A DNA stretch of 64,000 bases from CALVNN01 sp964393975 (GCA_964393975.1 CAYMVO010000002.1:1-64000); one strand, 5' to 3'; counted from the stretch's first letter, positions 26,636 to 37,840 are shown. Made by a program: numbers and translations. The notes: generated from the sequence alone by a model not told the origin.

Positions 26636-29203
26636 TTAACACATTTCCATTTCACTAGTCATATCGTTTTGTTTACTATGGTCTTTATACACTCTTTTGC
26701 CGTCTTTGTATACTATATATTGTCCACTCTTCAAGATATCTGTATAGACGTCTTCCTCTATACCATCTCTCATCATAGTAAAAGGACAATCTATCAATTT
26801 AGCCATTTCGGTTACTCTTTCATAGTTAGCACTCAAACTTTCAAGGTCTGTGCGAGATTTACCTATAATGACGTTTTTGACCTCATATCCATTTTCGTTC
26901 ATTGTCCTAAATGCGTTATCGCAAAATCTTTGGATGCACTCTTTGACCTCGTCCCCTTTTCCCTTATTTACAATATTATACATAACCTCAGGGACTTCAA
27001 TATTATCTATTGCGACCGTTTGCGTCTTAGAATCATACCATATCCACCCTTGCGCTAGGATCTTATTACCTTTATTTATCGTCATAAATGTACTATTTAC
27101 ATTAGTTGCACCAATAATCACACAATCTTGACCTGCACCGCCGTATTTTTGACAACAATTCGTTATATCACCTAGCACTAGTCCTAGCGGATCACCTTTT
27201 TCAAGGACTTTGTATGTTATCAAGTCAGCGTTACGCTCATCTGATAAATCTTTACCTATAGCGACCTCATCTTCGCACACTTTTAGCACTTGCTCGTCCT
27301 TTACCGCTCTTCCTTCTTTAAGTAATTCACTTAAAAAATCAAACCCGCGTTGGTTAACGTGCATCTTAGAACAATACTCCGCAAGCTCTTTATTTTCTTC
27401 TGTGATACCTTTATATTGCGCGCTATCTCTAAAATCATTAATAGTCAATCTATTCTTATCAGACCTTGTTATGACTTTCTTATTTGAAGAAGTGAGTACC
27501 TTAGAAAAATTTTTGAATATAGCGTCAAATCCCACAGGTCTCTCAGTATAAAACTCTTCATATTCGCCCTTAGTATTGACACTATAGCGACCACTAATTC
27601 TATACTCCATCCAATTTTTACCAACGACTGTTTTATCCATTATCTCATCAAAGTTTGAGACTATAAATTGTGCGAGTTCAACATTTTTATTTCTTGACCA
27701 CCTGACACACTCTAGCGCATCAAACAAATTACTTTTGTACTCACTGCTTGCAATGTTATTTATCACAAAAGAGTACACCAAATCATTTAGGCTATGAGTC
27801 CTCGCTACCTCCATAGATTTCTCATTGACGATTTTATCTATGTAACCTTTATTGATATCCGCTCTTATGTCTTTTTTGATTTTTGATTGAACAAAATTTC
27901 TCGCAAGCAATCTCTTGTATTCGCTAACTTTTTGATAATCTACACTCCCAGTCTTTGTATCTTCAAACCCAAAATAACCTAGCGACCTTATAAACTTCAC
28001 CAAATTTTCATTGTGTCGTCCTTCGCCACAACAAGCACGCATCATATCTTCGTATTGTTTTATATTTTTACTATCTAAAAACAAATCTGCTTCTCTATCG
28101 CTATATAAACCATTTAAAGCGCGAAAATCCATTTTTACACCTCTCGCTTCTAATTGCGTAACCAAACGATTTATACCCATTTTCACACCTTCATAAGCGT
28201 TTCCATCACCAATAGTAAATCGTTTACTCACTTCACCTTTACTATTGTATACTGAGATTTTCGTCCCTTTAAAAAACACATCTTTATAACTTTTAGAATC
28301 AAGCCAATTTGCCCTATTACTGACTAGTACCTCTTTCGCTTGCATACAGCTCCACTCAAAGCGCCTAACACCATTGACACCTCTTAGGTCAATAGTCTCC
28401 AAACTATCACAAAATAGAAACGAGCGGTCAGCCAAAAACAAGATTTTGGCACCGTTAAAAGATAAATCTTTCAAATTCTCACACCATTCAAACACATTTC
28501 CGCATATTTCAGCAATATAACAGTCTTCGCCTATTACTCGCTCCAAATTTTTACAGCAAAAGAACGCGTTTCCGAGAATATGAATACCCGCTTCTTCAGT
28601 CTTTGGAAAAGTGATTTCTTTCAAACCAGTAAACGCAAAACTCCTATCCCCTATCACATTTAGCGACTTTAGCTCACTAAAGCCACTCACCTCCTCTAGC
28701 TCTCTACAGTCCATAAAACATTGTGTCCCAATCTCCGCTAACGACTCGCAATAGTCAAGTTTTATGCTTTTTAGTTTTTCACAACCACTAAACGCGCTAT
28801 TACCAAGCTGTCTTAATCTATGACAATCTGTTAGATCTACTTCTTCCAAGTTTTTACAACCGTTAAACGCATTAGTCCCTATAAAAGTCAAACTTTCACA
28901 GTTAGATAAATCAATGCTCTTTAGTTCTCCGCAATTTTTAAACGCGTTTCCTTCTACCCCTTGCAAATTTTTACAATTAGAAAGATCTACGCTTTCTAGC
29001 TGTGAAGATCCGCAAAACATCCAGTAGTCTATATTATCAATAAGGCTCCCCTCTTCAAATGTAAGTGATTTGAATTTTTCACTTTTCCTTATATTGGCTG
29101 TAGCGTCCCTACTAAAGTATTTTACCTCCTTAGGTATGCGTAATTCGCCATTAACCAAATCACTCTCTTCTATGCTGTATAATACACCATCTTCGATTAT
29201 CAT
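26636..29203 (-). CDS. BspA-type LRR protein with conserved C-terminal domain, paralogue 2
   Basis: An 855-residue protein with six LRR_5 units (about residues 45-320), the VSKRFTIGDGN linker, a helical middle domain (about 370-600) and the family C-terminal domain. In that domain TNCCQKYGG lies near residue 681, then GATNVNSTF, AQGWIWYD, AIDNIE and a C-terminal half with KECIQRFC and DCPF. The LRR fold usually binds proteins; the C-terminal domain has conserved cysteine, glutamine, tryptophan and acidic residues suggesting an enzyme, but I cannot name the family. No export signal is seen. It has its own promoter and an AAAGGAG site. Confidence 0.88.
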   Translation of the reverse strand: MIIEDGVLYSIEESDLVNGELRIPKEVKYFSRDATANIRKSEKFKSLTFEEGSLIDNIDYWMFCGSSQLESVDLSNCKNLQGVEGNAFKNCGELKSIDLSNCESLTFIGTNAFNGCKNLEEVDLTDCHRLRQLGNSAFSGCEKLKSIKLDYCESLAEIGTQCFMDCRELEEVSGFSELKSLNVIGDRSFAFTGLKEITFPKTEEAGIHILGNAFFCCKNLERVIGEDCYIAEICGNVFEWCENLKDLSFNGAKILFLADRSFLFCDSLETIDLRGVNGVRRFEWSCMQAKEVLVSNRANWLDSKSYKDVFFKGTKISVYNSKGEVSKRFTIGDGNAYEGVKMGINRLVTQLEARGVKMDFRALNGLYSDREADLFLDSKNIKQYEDMMRACCGEGRHNENLVKFIRSLGYFGFEDTKTGSVDYQKVSEYKRLLARNFVQSKIKKDIRADINKGYIDKIVNEKSMEVARTHSLNDLVYSFVINNIASSEYKSNLFDALECVRWSRNKNVELAQFIVSNFDEIMDKTVVGKNWMEYRISGRYSVNTKGEYEEFYTERPVGFDAIFKNFSKVLTSSNKKVITRSDKNRLTINDFRDSAQYKGITEENKELAEYCSKMHVNQRGFDFLSELLKEGRAVKDEQVLKVCEDEVAIGKDLSDERNADLITYKVLEKGDPLGLVLGDITNCCQKYGGAGQDCVIIGATNVNSTFMTINKGNKILAQGWIWYDSKTQTVAIDNIEVPEVMYNIVNKGKGDEVKECIQRFCDNAFRTMNENGYEVKNVIIGKSRTDLESLSANYERVTEMAKLIDCPFTMMRDGIEEDVYTDILKSGQYIVYKDGKRVYKDHSKQNDMTSEMEMC

Positions 29204-29301
29204 ATAACCTTATTACTCCTTTCATCTTGCTACTTAACCGCATTTACTAAGACTTAACTAAATCACATAAATAAAATTGATTTTTTTAACCTTGTTTTTT
29301 T

Positions 29302-29330
29302 ATTGTAACATAATTATCAAAAAATATCAA
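29302..29330 (-). promoter_or_regulatory. Promoter of LRR paralogue 2
   Basis: Minus-strand TTGATA and TACAAT spaced by 17 bases, with an extended -10 TG. Nearly the same sequence as the promoter of paralogue 1, followed by a similar leader of about 90 bases. Confidence 0.75.
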
Positions 29331-29360
29331 TATACGCTTTTGCTAACACCCGCTATAATG

Positions 29361-32078
29361 TTAGCATCTTTCAAACTCATCATCCATATTACTTTCGTTG
29401 CTAAGGTCTTTATACACTCTTTGACCGTCTTTGTATACTACAAATTGTCCACTTTTTGTGACATCTGAATAAATCTTTTCCTCTGTCCCATCGCTATGTT
29501 TTTCACGGAAAGGGCAACTTATCATTTCATTCTGATTGTCTTCTAGCACATAATTTTCATTTAAGCTATCAATAACATCTGTATGATCTGCACCAATTAT
29601 AACATTTTTGACTTCATATCCATTTTCGTTCATTGTCTTAAATGCGTTGTCGCAAAATCTTTGGATGCACTCTTTGACCTCATCCTTTTTTTCCCTATTT
29701 ACAATATGCCTCAAAACCTCAGGGACTTCAATATTATCTATTGCGACCGTTTGCGTCTTAGGATCGTACCATATCCACCCTTGCGCTAGAATCTTATTAC
29801 CCTTATTTATCGTCATAAACGAACTATTCACATCGGTCGCACCAATAACCATACATTTTTCACCTGCACCACCGTATTTTTGGCAACAATTCGTTAGATT
29901 GCCTAGTACTAGTCCTAGCGGATCACCTTTTTCAAGGACTTTGTATGTTATCAAGTCAGCGTTACGTTTGTCCGATAAATCTTTACCGCTAGCGACCTCA
30001 TCTTCACGCACTTTTAACACTTGCTTATCTCTTGCTGCCATGCCTTTTTCAAGTAAATCACTTAAATACTCAAATCCATATTGGTTAAGTCGCACCTTAG
30101 AACAATATTCTGCAAGTTCTTTATTTTCTTCTGTGACATTTACATACTGCGCACCATCTAAAAAATCGTCAAGAGTAAATCTATTTTTATCAGACCTTGT
30201 TACTATTTTTTTGTTTGAAGAAAAGTATCTTTCTTGAAATTTGTCAAATAAAACATCAAAGTGTAGATCTTCTTTAGAATAAAATTCGCTATAATCATCG
30301 GTCACTTCATTTTTTCTAATTCTATGTTTTTTCCAATCTTTACCTACGACAGTCTTATTCATTACCTCATCAAAATTTAGCACCAAAAACTGCGCAAAAT
30401 CAATATCTTTTTTGTCAGTCCACCTGACACAGTATAAAGCTTCAAATAAATCTTCCTTATGCTCACTACTTGCAATATTATTCATAACGAAAGAGTACAC
30501 CAAATCATTTAGACTATGAGTCCTTGCTACCTTCATAACTTTTTCATTGATAATTTTATCTATGTAACCTTTATTGATGTCCGCTCTTATGTCTTTTTTG
30601 ATTTTTGATTGAACCAAGTTTCTCGCAAGTAGTTTCTTGTATTCGCCGACTTTTTGATAATCTACCTTACCAGTCGCGCAATCTTCAAAACCAAAATAAC
30701 CTAGTTTTCTTAAAAACTCAATAAAATTTTCACCTGCGCTAAGAAGGTAAAGATTTCCCAAACAACCTTGCTTCATATCACCATATTGTTCTATGTTTTT
30801 CTTATCTAAAAACAACTCAACCTCTTTTTCACTACGCAAGTTGTTTACATTTGCAAAGTCCATTTTTACACCTTTCGCCTCTAATAATCGCACTAAAAAA
30901 CTCGCTCCGATTCGCACGTCCTCATAAAGATTTTTACCGCCAATAGTAAACTGCTTACTCACTTCGCCTTTATTGTTGCATATTGAGATTTGTGTCCCGC
31001 TAGAAAATGCTTCGAAAAATTTTCTATTAGCTTTCCAATTTGTACCACCACTAAGTAATACATTTTTTGCATAAATCTTATCAAAGTCAAAAACCTCAAC
31101 ACCAGTAACATTTCTAAGGTCGATAGTGTCTAATGGACTAAGGTCCATATCGCAAAACTTCATTATACTTGAGCCTTTACAAGAAAAATGCTCCAAACTA
31201 TCACAATGTGCAAATGCCTTCGGATTTATGCTATAAATGTCACAATCTTCCAATCGCACCGACTTCAGCTCTTTACATCCTATAAATGCGTTTGAACCAA
31301 CAATAAACTGTATCTCTTTACCTTTCGTCTTTGGAAAAGTGATTTCTTCCAAACCAGAGTTTTCAAAGCAACTCGTACCAATATATGAAAAACCTAATTT
31401 ATCAAAACCATTTAATCTTTTTAGACTTTTACAATTATAAAAACATTTTGCTTCAAAATCTTCAAGCGACTCGCAATTATTCATGTCAACACTTACGAGT
31501 TTACCACATCCATAAAATGTGTTTTCTTTAAACGCACTCAATTCTCTACAATTATTAAAGTCAACCCATTCCAAGCTCGAACACCCCTCAAACACACTCT
31601 CACCGAGCGTTTTTAAGTGCTCACAACCAGAAAAATTAGCACTTATCAAGCCCGCACAGCCAAAAAACGCCTCACCTTCTACTTGTTCAAAATGACTGCA
31701 TCTAGAAAAATCTACCTTTTTCAACTTATCACAATCTTTAAATGACGCAAACCCAACATACTCCAAGCATTCGCAACCAGAAAAATTCACCTCTTCCAAG
31801 CTACCACATCCTCTGAACGATACAGCTCCTATATCCTTTAAAGCTTTACAATTAGAAAAGTCTATTTTCTCCAAATATGATGAATTTATAAACGCCCAAT
31901 CACCTATTTTCTTTAGCTGACTACCCTCTTCAAATGTAAGCGCTTTAAAATTTTCACTAAAACGTATTTTTTGAGGTACTGAATAACTCTCAATAGATGT
32001 TACCTCCTTAGGTATTCGCAACTCGCCATTAACTATATCGCTCTCTTCAACACTACATACGCCATCTTCAATTATCAT
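29361..32078 (-). CDS. BspA-type LRR protein with conserved C-terminal domain, paralogue 3
   Basis: The 905-residue form with eight LRR_5 units, two more than paralogues 1, 2 and 6. The start is taken at the ATG at 32078, which has AAAGGAGTAATAAG ahead of it; an upstream in-frame TTG at 32105 lies before the ribosome binding site. The middle domain and C-terminal domain (TNCCQKYGG, VNSSFMTI, AQGWIWYD, AIDNIEVPE) are nearly identical to those of paralogues 2, 4, 5 and 6, whereas the LRR faces differ. Many cysteines in the LRR part and the absence of a signal peptide fit a reducing, cytoplasmic location. Confidence 0.88.
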   Translation of the reverse strand: MIIEDGVCSVEESDIVNGELRIPKEVTSIESYSVPQKIRFSENFKALTFEEGSQLKKIGDWAFINSSYLEKIDFSNCKALKDIGAVSFRGCGSLEEVNFSGCECLEYVGFASFKDCDKLKKVDFSRCSHFEQVEGEAFFGCAGLISANFSGCEHLKTLGESVFEGCSSLEWVDFNNCRELSAFKENTFYGCGKLVSVDMNNCESLEDFEAKCFYNCKSLKRLNGFDKLGFSYIGTSCFENSGLEEITFPKTKGKEIQFIVGSNAFIGCKELKSVRLEDCDIYSINPKAFAHCDSLEHFSCKGSSIMKFCDMDLSPLDTIDLRNVTGVEVFDFDKIYAKNVLLSGGTNWKANRKFFEAFSSGTQISICNNKGEVSKQFTIGGKNLYEDVRIGASFLVRLLEAKGVKMDFANVNNLRSEKEVELFLDKKNIEQYGDMKQGCLGNLYLLSAGENFIEFLRKLGYFGFEDCATGKVDYQKVGEYKKLLARNLVQSKIKKDIRADINKGYIDKIINEKVMKVARTHSLNDLVYSFVMNNIASSEHKEDLFEALYCVRWTDKKDIDFAQFLVLNFDEVMNKTVVGKDWKKHRIRKNEVTDDYSEFYSKEDLHFDVLFDKFQERYFSSNKKIVTRSDKNRFTLDDFLDGAQYVNVTEENKELAEYCSKVRLNQYGFEYLSDLLEKGMAARDKQVLKVREDEVASGKDLSDKRNADLITYKVLEKGDPLGLVLGNLTNCCQKYGGAGEKCMVIGATDVNSSFMTINKGNKILAQGWIWYDPKTQTVAIDNIEVPEVLRHIVNREKKDEVKECIQRFCDNAFKTMNENGYEVKNVIIGADHTDVIDSLNENYVLEDNQNEMISCPFREKHSDGTEEKIYSDVTKSGQFVVYKDGQRVYKDLSNESNMDDEFERC

Positions 32079-32176
32079 AACCTTATTACTCCTTTTATCT
32101 AACAACTACTTGTCGTATTTACTGCGTGACTCATAAACCACCTAAATAAAGCTCGACTCATAGTGTTATCAATTTT

Positions 32177-32205
32177 ATTATATCATACCTTCCAAAAAAC
32201 ATCAA
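32177..32205 (-). promoter_or_regulatory. Promoter of LRR paralogue 3
   Basis: Minus-strand TTGATG and TATAAT with 17-base spacing and TG upstream of the -10 (TGATATAAT). Confidence 0.75.
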
Positions 32206-32233
32206 TGTACATTTTTGATTTAGATCCAATCTT

Positions 32234-34975
32234 TTATTGACCTCTTTCAATTGTTTCACTAATCATATTATTTATTACATTAGAGTTGTTATACATTCTT
32301 TCACCATCTCTATACACTACAAATTGTCCACCTTTCGCGACATCCGAATAGACTTTTTCTTCTCTACCATCCATTCTCGTTATATAGAAAGGGCAATCTA
32401 TCAGTTTATCTTCCCTAGTCTCTTTTCTATAATGATGGTTTAGACTCTTGATAACATCAGTATTAGATGCTCCTATAACAACATTTTTGACCTCATATCC
32501 ATTTTCGTTCATTGTCTTAAATGCGTTATCGCAAAATCTTTGAATACACTCTATTACCTCATCCTTTTTTTCGTTATTTACAATATTCTTCATAACAATA
32601 GGGACCTCAATATTATCTATTGCGACCGTTTTCGTCTTAGAATCATACCATATCCACCCTTGCGCTAGAATCTTATTACCCTTACTTATAGTCATAAACG
32701 AGCTATTCACATCGGTCGCACCGACCGTCATACAATCTTGACCTGCTCCGCCATATATTTGACAACAATTTGTTATGTTGCCTAGTACCAATCCTAGCGG
32801 ATCACCTTTTTCAAGGACTTTGTATGTTATCAAGTCTGCGTTACGCTCATCTGATAAATCTTTACCGCTAGCGACCTCATCTTCACGCACTTTTAGCACT
32901 TGCTTATCTCTTACTGCCATACCTTCTTCAAGTAAATTGCTTAAAAATCTAAACCCGTATTGGTCAACGTGCATCTTAGAACAATATACCGCAAGTTCCT
33001 TGTTTCCCTCTACGACATCATCATACAGCGCACCAGCCTTGAAATCGTCAAGAACCAATCTATTCCTATCCGACCTTGTTATAACCTCTTTATTTAAAGA
33101 GGCGAGTACTTTAGGAAATTTTTCAAATAAAACATCAAAACGCAAATCGTCATCAGAATAAAACACTTCATATTCATCATCTTCATAATCTTTGTTAGCT
33201 CTGCATTTTTCCCAATCTCTACCTATGACTCCGCGTTTCATTATCTCATCAAAGTTTAATACCATAAACTGCGCAAAACGAACATCTTTTTCCTCCGTCC
33301 ATTCAACACACTTCAAAGCATCAAACAACTCGTCTTTATATTTACTACTTGCAATGTTATTCATCACGAAAGAACGCACCAAATCATTTAGACTATGAGT
33401 CCTCGCTACCTCCATTACCTTACGATTGACAATTTTGTTTATATAGTCTTTATTGTTGCCCGCTTTTATATCATTTTTGATTTTAGAATAAACATATTTT
33501 TTTGCAAGCAATCTTTTATACTTTTCATACTCGCCATACTTTTCATCTTCAGAATTTAGTTTTCCAGTGCTACAATCTTCAAAACCAAAATAACCTAGCT
33601 TTCTTAAAAATTCCACAAAATTTTCTCTACCCTGTCGCACTTCACCAAAGCAAGCATTCATCATATCTTCATACTGCTTTACATTTTTCTTATTTAAAAA
33701 GGTATCAGCCTCTTCCTTGCTATATAAATTATTCAACAAGCAAAAATCTATTTTTGTACCTTTCGCTTCCAACAATTTCACCAAATAGTTCGCGCCAATT
33801 CGCACACCCTCGTAAGGGTTGCCGTCACCTCTGACAAATTGTTTACTCACTTCGCCTTTCTTGTTATATAATAAAATTTTTGTACCGCGTGTAAACGCTT
33901 GATAATATCGTTTGAAAGCATCCCACCTTGCACCATCGCTAAATAATACTTTATCCGCGGAAACTGTGTTTAAGTCAAAGTCTTTAACACCAGTGACATT
34001 TCTAAAATCAATAGTCTCCATATTTTCACATTCAAAAAACGGATTGAGGATTTTTGTTATCACTGCGCCATTAAAAAGCACCTCTTTTAAGCTTGCACAA
34101 CCGGCAAACGCCACATCGCCTATCCTGTGAAACCTACACCCTTCACCATTTACTCGTCTTAGATTTCTACACGCAGTAAACGCGCCAATCTCAACGGTAA
34201 TCTCCCTTGATTCATCATCACTCTTTGGAAAAGTGATTTCTTCCAAACCAGAGTTTTCAAAGCAACTCGCACCAATATAATCAAGTGACTCTAGCTTATC
34301 AAAGCCACTCACATACTTTAAATTGGTACAATTACAAAAACACTCTCTTCCAAAATTTATTAAAGATACACAATCATCAAATGCAACACTTTTTAGCTTG
34401 TCACACCCCCTAAACACCCTGTCAAAAAACCCGCAAAGCGATTTGCACCCAGCAAAGTTAGCACTCTCTAAGCTAGTACACCCTTCAAACGCACTTACAC
34501 TGACCAATTCAAGATTTTCTAAGCCTGCAAAATCAACAAAACCCAACCCTTCACATCCGTAAAATGCCCTAGCGTCAATCCATTCCAATTTAGGACAACC
34601 TGTAAAATCTACTCCTTTTAGATGTTTGCAATTTTTAAATGTATCAGGTGCAATATGACTTAGATTTTCACAGCCAGAAACATTTATTTCCTCTAAATCT
34701 CCACTACACGTAAACGCCTCAGAGCCTATTTCAAGCAACTTTTTACAATTAGATAAATCTACTTTTTTCAAATACAGAGAACCGATAAACGCCCTTTCTG
34801 TTATGCGCTCAATCTCACTCCCCTTTTCAAATGTGAGCGTATTAAAATCTATGCACCAACGAAGATTATTTTCAAATGAATGGTCGATTTCTTTCACCTC
34901 TTTCGGTATTCGCAATTCACCATTAACCAAATCACCTTCATCCACGCTATATAATATCCCATCAACAATTTTCAT
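32234..34975 (-). CDS. BspA-type LRR protein with conserved C-terminal domain, paralogue 4
   Basis: A 913-residue protein with eight LRR_5 units, the GEVSKQFVRGDGN linker, the helical middle domain and the conserved C-terminal domain. The C-terminal motif reads TNCCQIYGG here, a change of K to I at a position that varies in the family, while CCQ, the following GAGQDC, AQGWIWYD and AIDNIE are kept. The leader has a GGAAGGAG site before the ATG. The position in the middle of the array, with an independent promoter, argues against simple operon expression. Confidence 0.88.
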   Translation of the reverse strand: MKIVDGILYSVDEGDLVNGELRIPKEVKEIDHSFENNLRWCIDFNTLTFEKGSEIERITERAFIGSLYLKKVDLSNCKKLLEIGSEAFTCSGDLEEINVSGCENLSHIAPDTFKNCKHLKGVDFTGCPKLEWIDARAFYGCEGLGFVDFAGLENLELVSVSAFEGCTSLESANFAGCKSLCGFFDRVFRGCDKLKSVAFDDCVSLINFGRECFCNCTNLKYVSGFDKLESLDYIGASCFENSGLEEITFPKSDDESREITVEIGAFTACRNLRRVNGEGCRFHRIGDVAFAGCASLKEVLFNGAVITKILNPFFECENMETIDFRNVTGVKDFDLNTVSADKVLFSDGARWDAFKRYYQAFTRGTKILLYNKKGEVSKQFVRGDGNPYEGVRIGANYLVKLLEAKGTKIDFCLLNNLYSKEEADTFLNKKNVKQYEDMMNACFGEVRQGRENFVEFLRKLGYFGFEDCSTGKLNSEDEKYGEYEKYKRLLAKKYVYSKIKNDIKAGNNKDYINKIVNRKVMEVARTHSLNDLVRSFVMNNIASSKYKDELFDALKCVEWTEEKDVRFAQFMVLNFDEIMKRGVIGRDWEKCRANKDYEDDEYEVFYSDDDLRFDVLFEKFPKVLASLNKEVITRSDRNRLVLDDFKAGALYDDVVEGNKELAVYCSKMHVDQYGFRFLSNLLEEGMAVRDKQVLKVREDEVASGKDLSDERNADLITYKVLEKGDPLGLVLGNITNCCQIYGGAGQDCMTVGATDVNSSFMTISKGNKILAQGWIWYDSKTKTVAIDNIEVPIVMKNIVNNEKKDEVIECIQRFCDNAFKTMNENGYEVKNVVIGASNTDVIKSLNHHYRKETREDKLIDCPFYITRMDGREEKVYSDVAKGGQFVVYRDGERMYNNSNVINNMISETIERGQ

Positions 34976-35066
34976 AACCTACTTACTCCTTCCGCTTTCC
35001 TACTTGGCTCATTTTAGCTTAACCAAATCACACAAATAAAATTTGACTCATAAATTTATTAATTTT

Positions 35067-35093
35067 ATTATATCACATTATCAAAAATATCAA
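35067..35093 (-). promoter_or_regulatory. Promoter of LRR paralogue 4
   Basis: Minus-strand TTGATA and TATAAT, here with 15 bases between them because the spacer is two bases shorter than in its relatives. The extended -10 TG (TGATATAAT) may compensate. Confidence 0.6.
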
Positions 35094-35107
35094 TATACAT
35101 TTTAATT

Positions 35108-37840
35108 TTAATAGTTTCTTCCAAATCTACTAATTATACTATTTTTTGTATTGTGGTCTTTACGCATTGATTTACCACCTCTATAGACTACGTACTGCCC
35201 TTCTTTTGCGACGTCTGAATAGACTTCCACCTCTTCACCGTAATCGCTCGCCATATAATAAGGACAATCTATTAATCTATCTGTATCTGTTTCTTTTTCA
35301 TAAGTATCCTTCAATCTCCAGACATCAGTATTACACGCACCTATAACGACATTTGACACCTTGTGTCCATTTTCATTCATTGTCCTAAATGCGTTATCGC
35401 AAAATCTTTGGATACATTCCCCGATTTCGCCCCTTTTTTCATTATTTACAATATCTTTCACGACCTCAGGAGCCTCAATATTATCTATAGCGACCGTTTG
35501 TGTCTTAGGATCGTACCATATCCACCCCTGCGCCAACATCTTACCACCTTTATTTATCGTCAAAAAGGTACTATTTACATCGGTCGCACCGACCGTCATA
35601 CAATTTTGACCTACACCGCCGTATCTTTGGCAACAATTTGTTAGGTTGCCTATGATTAGCCCTAACGGATCGCCTTTTTCAAGGACTTTGTATGTTATCA
35701 AGTCTGCGTTACGCTCATCTGATAAATCTTTACCGCTAGCGACCTCATCTTCGCACACTCTTAACACTTGCTTATCCTTGACCGCTCTGCCTTCTTTAAG
35801 TAAATCACTTAAAAAATCAAACCCTTCTTGTGTAATGTTAAACTTAGAACAACACTCCGCAAGCTCTTTATTTTCTTCTGTAACGCCTTGATACATTGGA
35901 CCATCTCTAAAATCATCAATAGTCAATCTATTATTATCAGACCTTGTCACCACTTTTTTATTTGAAGACGCAAGAACTGATTGAAATTTTTCAAACAAAA
36001 CATCAAAACGCAACACGCCGTTAGAGTAAAAACCATCGTATCTAGCGTAGTTATCGACTCCATTTGCAATATATTTTCCCCAGTCTCTACCTAGGACAGT
36101 CTTATCCATTATATCATCAAAGTTTAAGACCATAAATTGCGCAAAACTGACATCTTTTTTTTCTGTCCATTTAACACATTTTAGCGCCTTAAGCAATTCG
36201 TCTTTATGCTTATTACTTGCAATATTATTCATCACAAAGGAGTACACCAAATCATTTAGACTATGCCTATCCGCCACCTCCATAACCTTTTCATTGATAA
36301 TTTTGTTTATGTAACCTTTGTTGATATCCACTTTTATATCGTTTTTGATTTTTGATTGAACCAAGTTTCTCGCAAGCAGTCTTTTATACTTTTTATATTC
36401 GTCGACTTTTAGAGGATCTACTTTCCCAGTCTCAATGTCTTCAAACCCAAAATAACCTAGTTTCCTTAAAAACTCCACAAAATATTCACTTTCATTTCGT
36501 TCATCGCCAAAGCAAGCACTCATCATATTTTCATACTGCTTTGCATTTTTCTTGTCTAAAAACAACTTGACTTCACTATCACTATGCAAACTGTTTAGTG
36601 CGCAAAAAGGCATTTTGACACCTTTTGCCTCTAATGACGTCACAAAATGATTTGCGCCAATTCTCACATTTTCATACTGGTTTCCGTCACCAATGACAAA
36701 CTGCCTAGTCACCTCACCCTTTTTGTTAAATACTAATATTTGCGTGTCTTTCACAAACGCTTGATTATATCGCTCAGGGGCGTCCCACTTTGCACTATTA
36801 CTAATTAATACAGTATTTGCCATTGTCGGAGATAGAGTTAAGTACGCAATTCCAGTAACACCTCTAAGGTCAACCACCTCTAGCTTGTCACAATCTTTAA
36901 ATGGATACTGAATAGACCATATTTTCGAGTCTTTAAAAGATACATATTTCAAATTTTTACAATCTTCAAATGTGTAACCGCATAGCCCCCTCATTTTACA
37001 ATTTTCGCCAATTACTCGCTCCAATCTATTACATTTATAGAAAGCGCTGTCATAAACGATGATACCCATACCGTCCTCATTTTTGACCTTTGGAAAAATT
37101 ATTTCTTTCAAACCAGACTTTGCAAAACACCAACCGCCAATATGTCTAAAACCTAGTATCTTATCGAGTCCTTTTACTTCTTCCAAACTGACACAATTAT
37201 AAAAGCACTCATTCCCAAGTATAGTTAACAAATCGCAATGATCAACTATGACTTTTTTTAGCTCAGCGCACCCTTTAAACGCTCCAGTGTCCAAACAGTT
37301 CAACTTTTTACAGCGACTAAAATCAGCCCATTCCAAACCCGTGCAATCTTCAAACGCATTTTCACCAATTTTTTTCAAACTCTCACATCCGTGAAAATCG
37401 GCGTAGCTCAACCCCTCGCATCCATAAAACGCCTTTTCCTCGACTAGTTCTAATTTATCACAACCAGTAAAACTAACGCCTTTTAAGCTCACACAATTTT
37501 TAAATGCCTCTTGCTCAATACGTGTCAACTCTCCACATTTAGAAAATTCAACACTTACTAGTTTGCTACAGCCTTTAAACGCACATTCTTTTATATCACA
37601 CAAGTATTTACAATTAGAAAAGTCTACTTTTTCCAAGCATAGACTATTTGAAAACACATCTTCGCTTATCCTATTAATCTCACTTCCCTCCTCAAAGGTG
37701 AGTGACTTGAAATTTTCACATTTTTTAATGCGCCAAATAGCATTATTCTTAAAAGATTTTACCTCTTTAGGTATGCACAATTCACCGTTTATCAAATCGC
37801 CTTCTTCAACATTATACAGTACACCATCTACAATCTGCAT
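35108..37840 (-). CDS. BspA-type LRR protein with conserved C-terminal domain, paralogue 5
   Basis: A 910-residue protein with eight LRR_5 units, the GEVTRQFVIGDGN linker, the middle domain and the C-terminal domain (TNCCQRYGG, VNSTFLTI, AQGWIWYD, AIDNIEAPE). It is the only full-length copy whose upstream region has been altered: dispersed-repeat copy B begins where the -35 region of its relatives would be. An AAAGGAG site precedes the ATG. The reading frame is intact, so the gene is probably still functional if transcribed from a repeat-derived or neighbouring promoter. Confidence 0.88.
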   Translation of the reverse strand: MQIVDGVLYNVEEGDLINGELCIPKEVKSFKNNAIWRIKKCENFKSLTFEEGSEINRISEDVFSNSLCLEKVDFSNCKYLCDIKECAFKGCSKLVSVEFSKCGELTRIEQEAFKNCVSLKGVSFTGCDKLELVEEKAFYGCEGLSYADFHGCESLKKIGENAFEDCTGLEWADFSRCKKLNCLDTGAFKGCAELKKVIVDHCDLLTILGNECFYNCVSLEEVKGLDKILGFRHIGGWCFAKSGLKEIIFPKVKNEDGMGIIVYDSAFYKCNRLERVIGENCKMRGLCGYTFEDCKNLKYVSFKDSKIWSIQYPFKDCDKLEVVDLRGVTGIAYLTLSPTMANTVLISNSAKWDAPERYNQAFVKDTQILVFNKKGEVTRQFVIGDGNQYENVRIGANHFVTSLEAKGVKMPFCALNSLHSDSEVKLFLDKKNAKQYENMMSACFGDERNESEYFVEFLRKLGYFGFEDIETGKVDPLKVDEYKKYKRLLARNLVQSKIKNDIKVDINKGYINKIINEKVMEVADRHSLNDLVYSFVMNNIASNKHKDELLKALKCVKWTEKKDVSFAQFMVLNFDDIMDKTVLGRDWGKYIANGVDNYARYDGFYSNGVLRFDVLFEKFQSVLASSNKKVVTRSDNNRLTIDDFRDGPMYQGVTEENKELAECCSKFNITQEGFDFLSDLLKEGRAVKDKQVLRVCEDEVASGKDLSDERNADLITYKVLEKGDPLGLIIGNLTNCCQRYGGVGQNCMTVGATDVNSTFLTINKGGKMLAQGWIWYDPKTQTVAIDNIEAPEVVKDIVNNEKRGEIGECIQRFCDNAFRTMNENGHKVSNVVIGACNTDVWRLKDTYEKETDTDRLIDCPYYMASDYGEEVEVYSDVAKEGQYVVYRGGKSMRKDHNTKNSIISRFGRNY

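Noticed and set aside
29608..30237. A 209-codon plus-strand open frame antisense to LRR paralogue 3, with counterparts opposite the other paralogues
   Set aside because: It mirrors the conserved C-terminal domain on the other strand and repeats in each paralogue only because the coding strand is conserved. It has no ribosome binding site.
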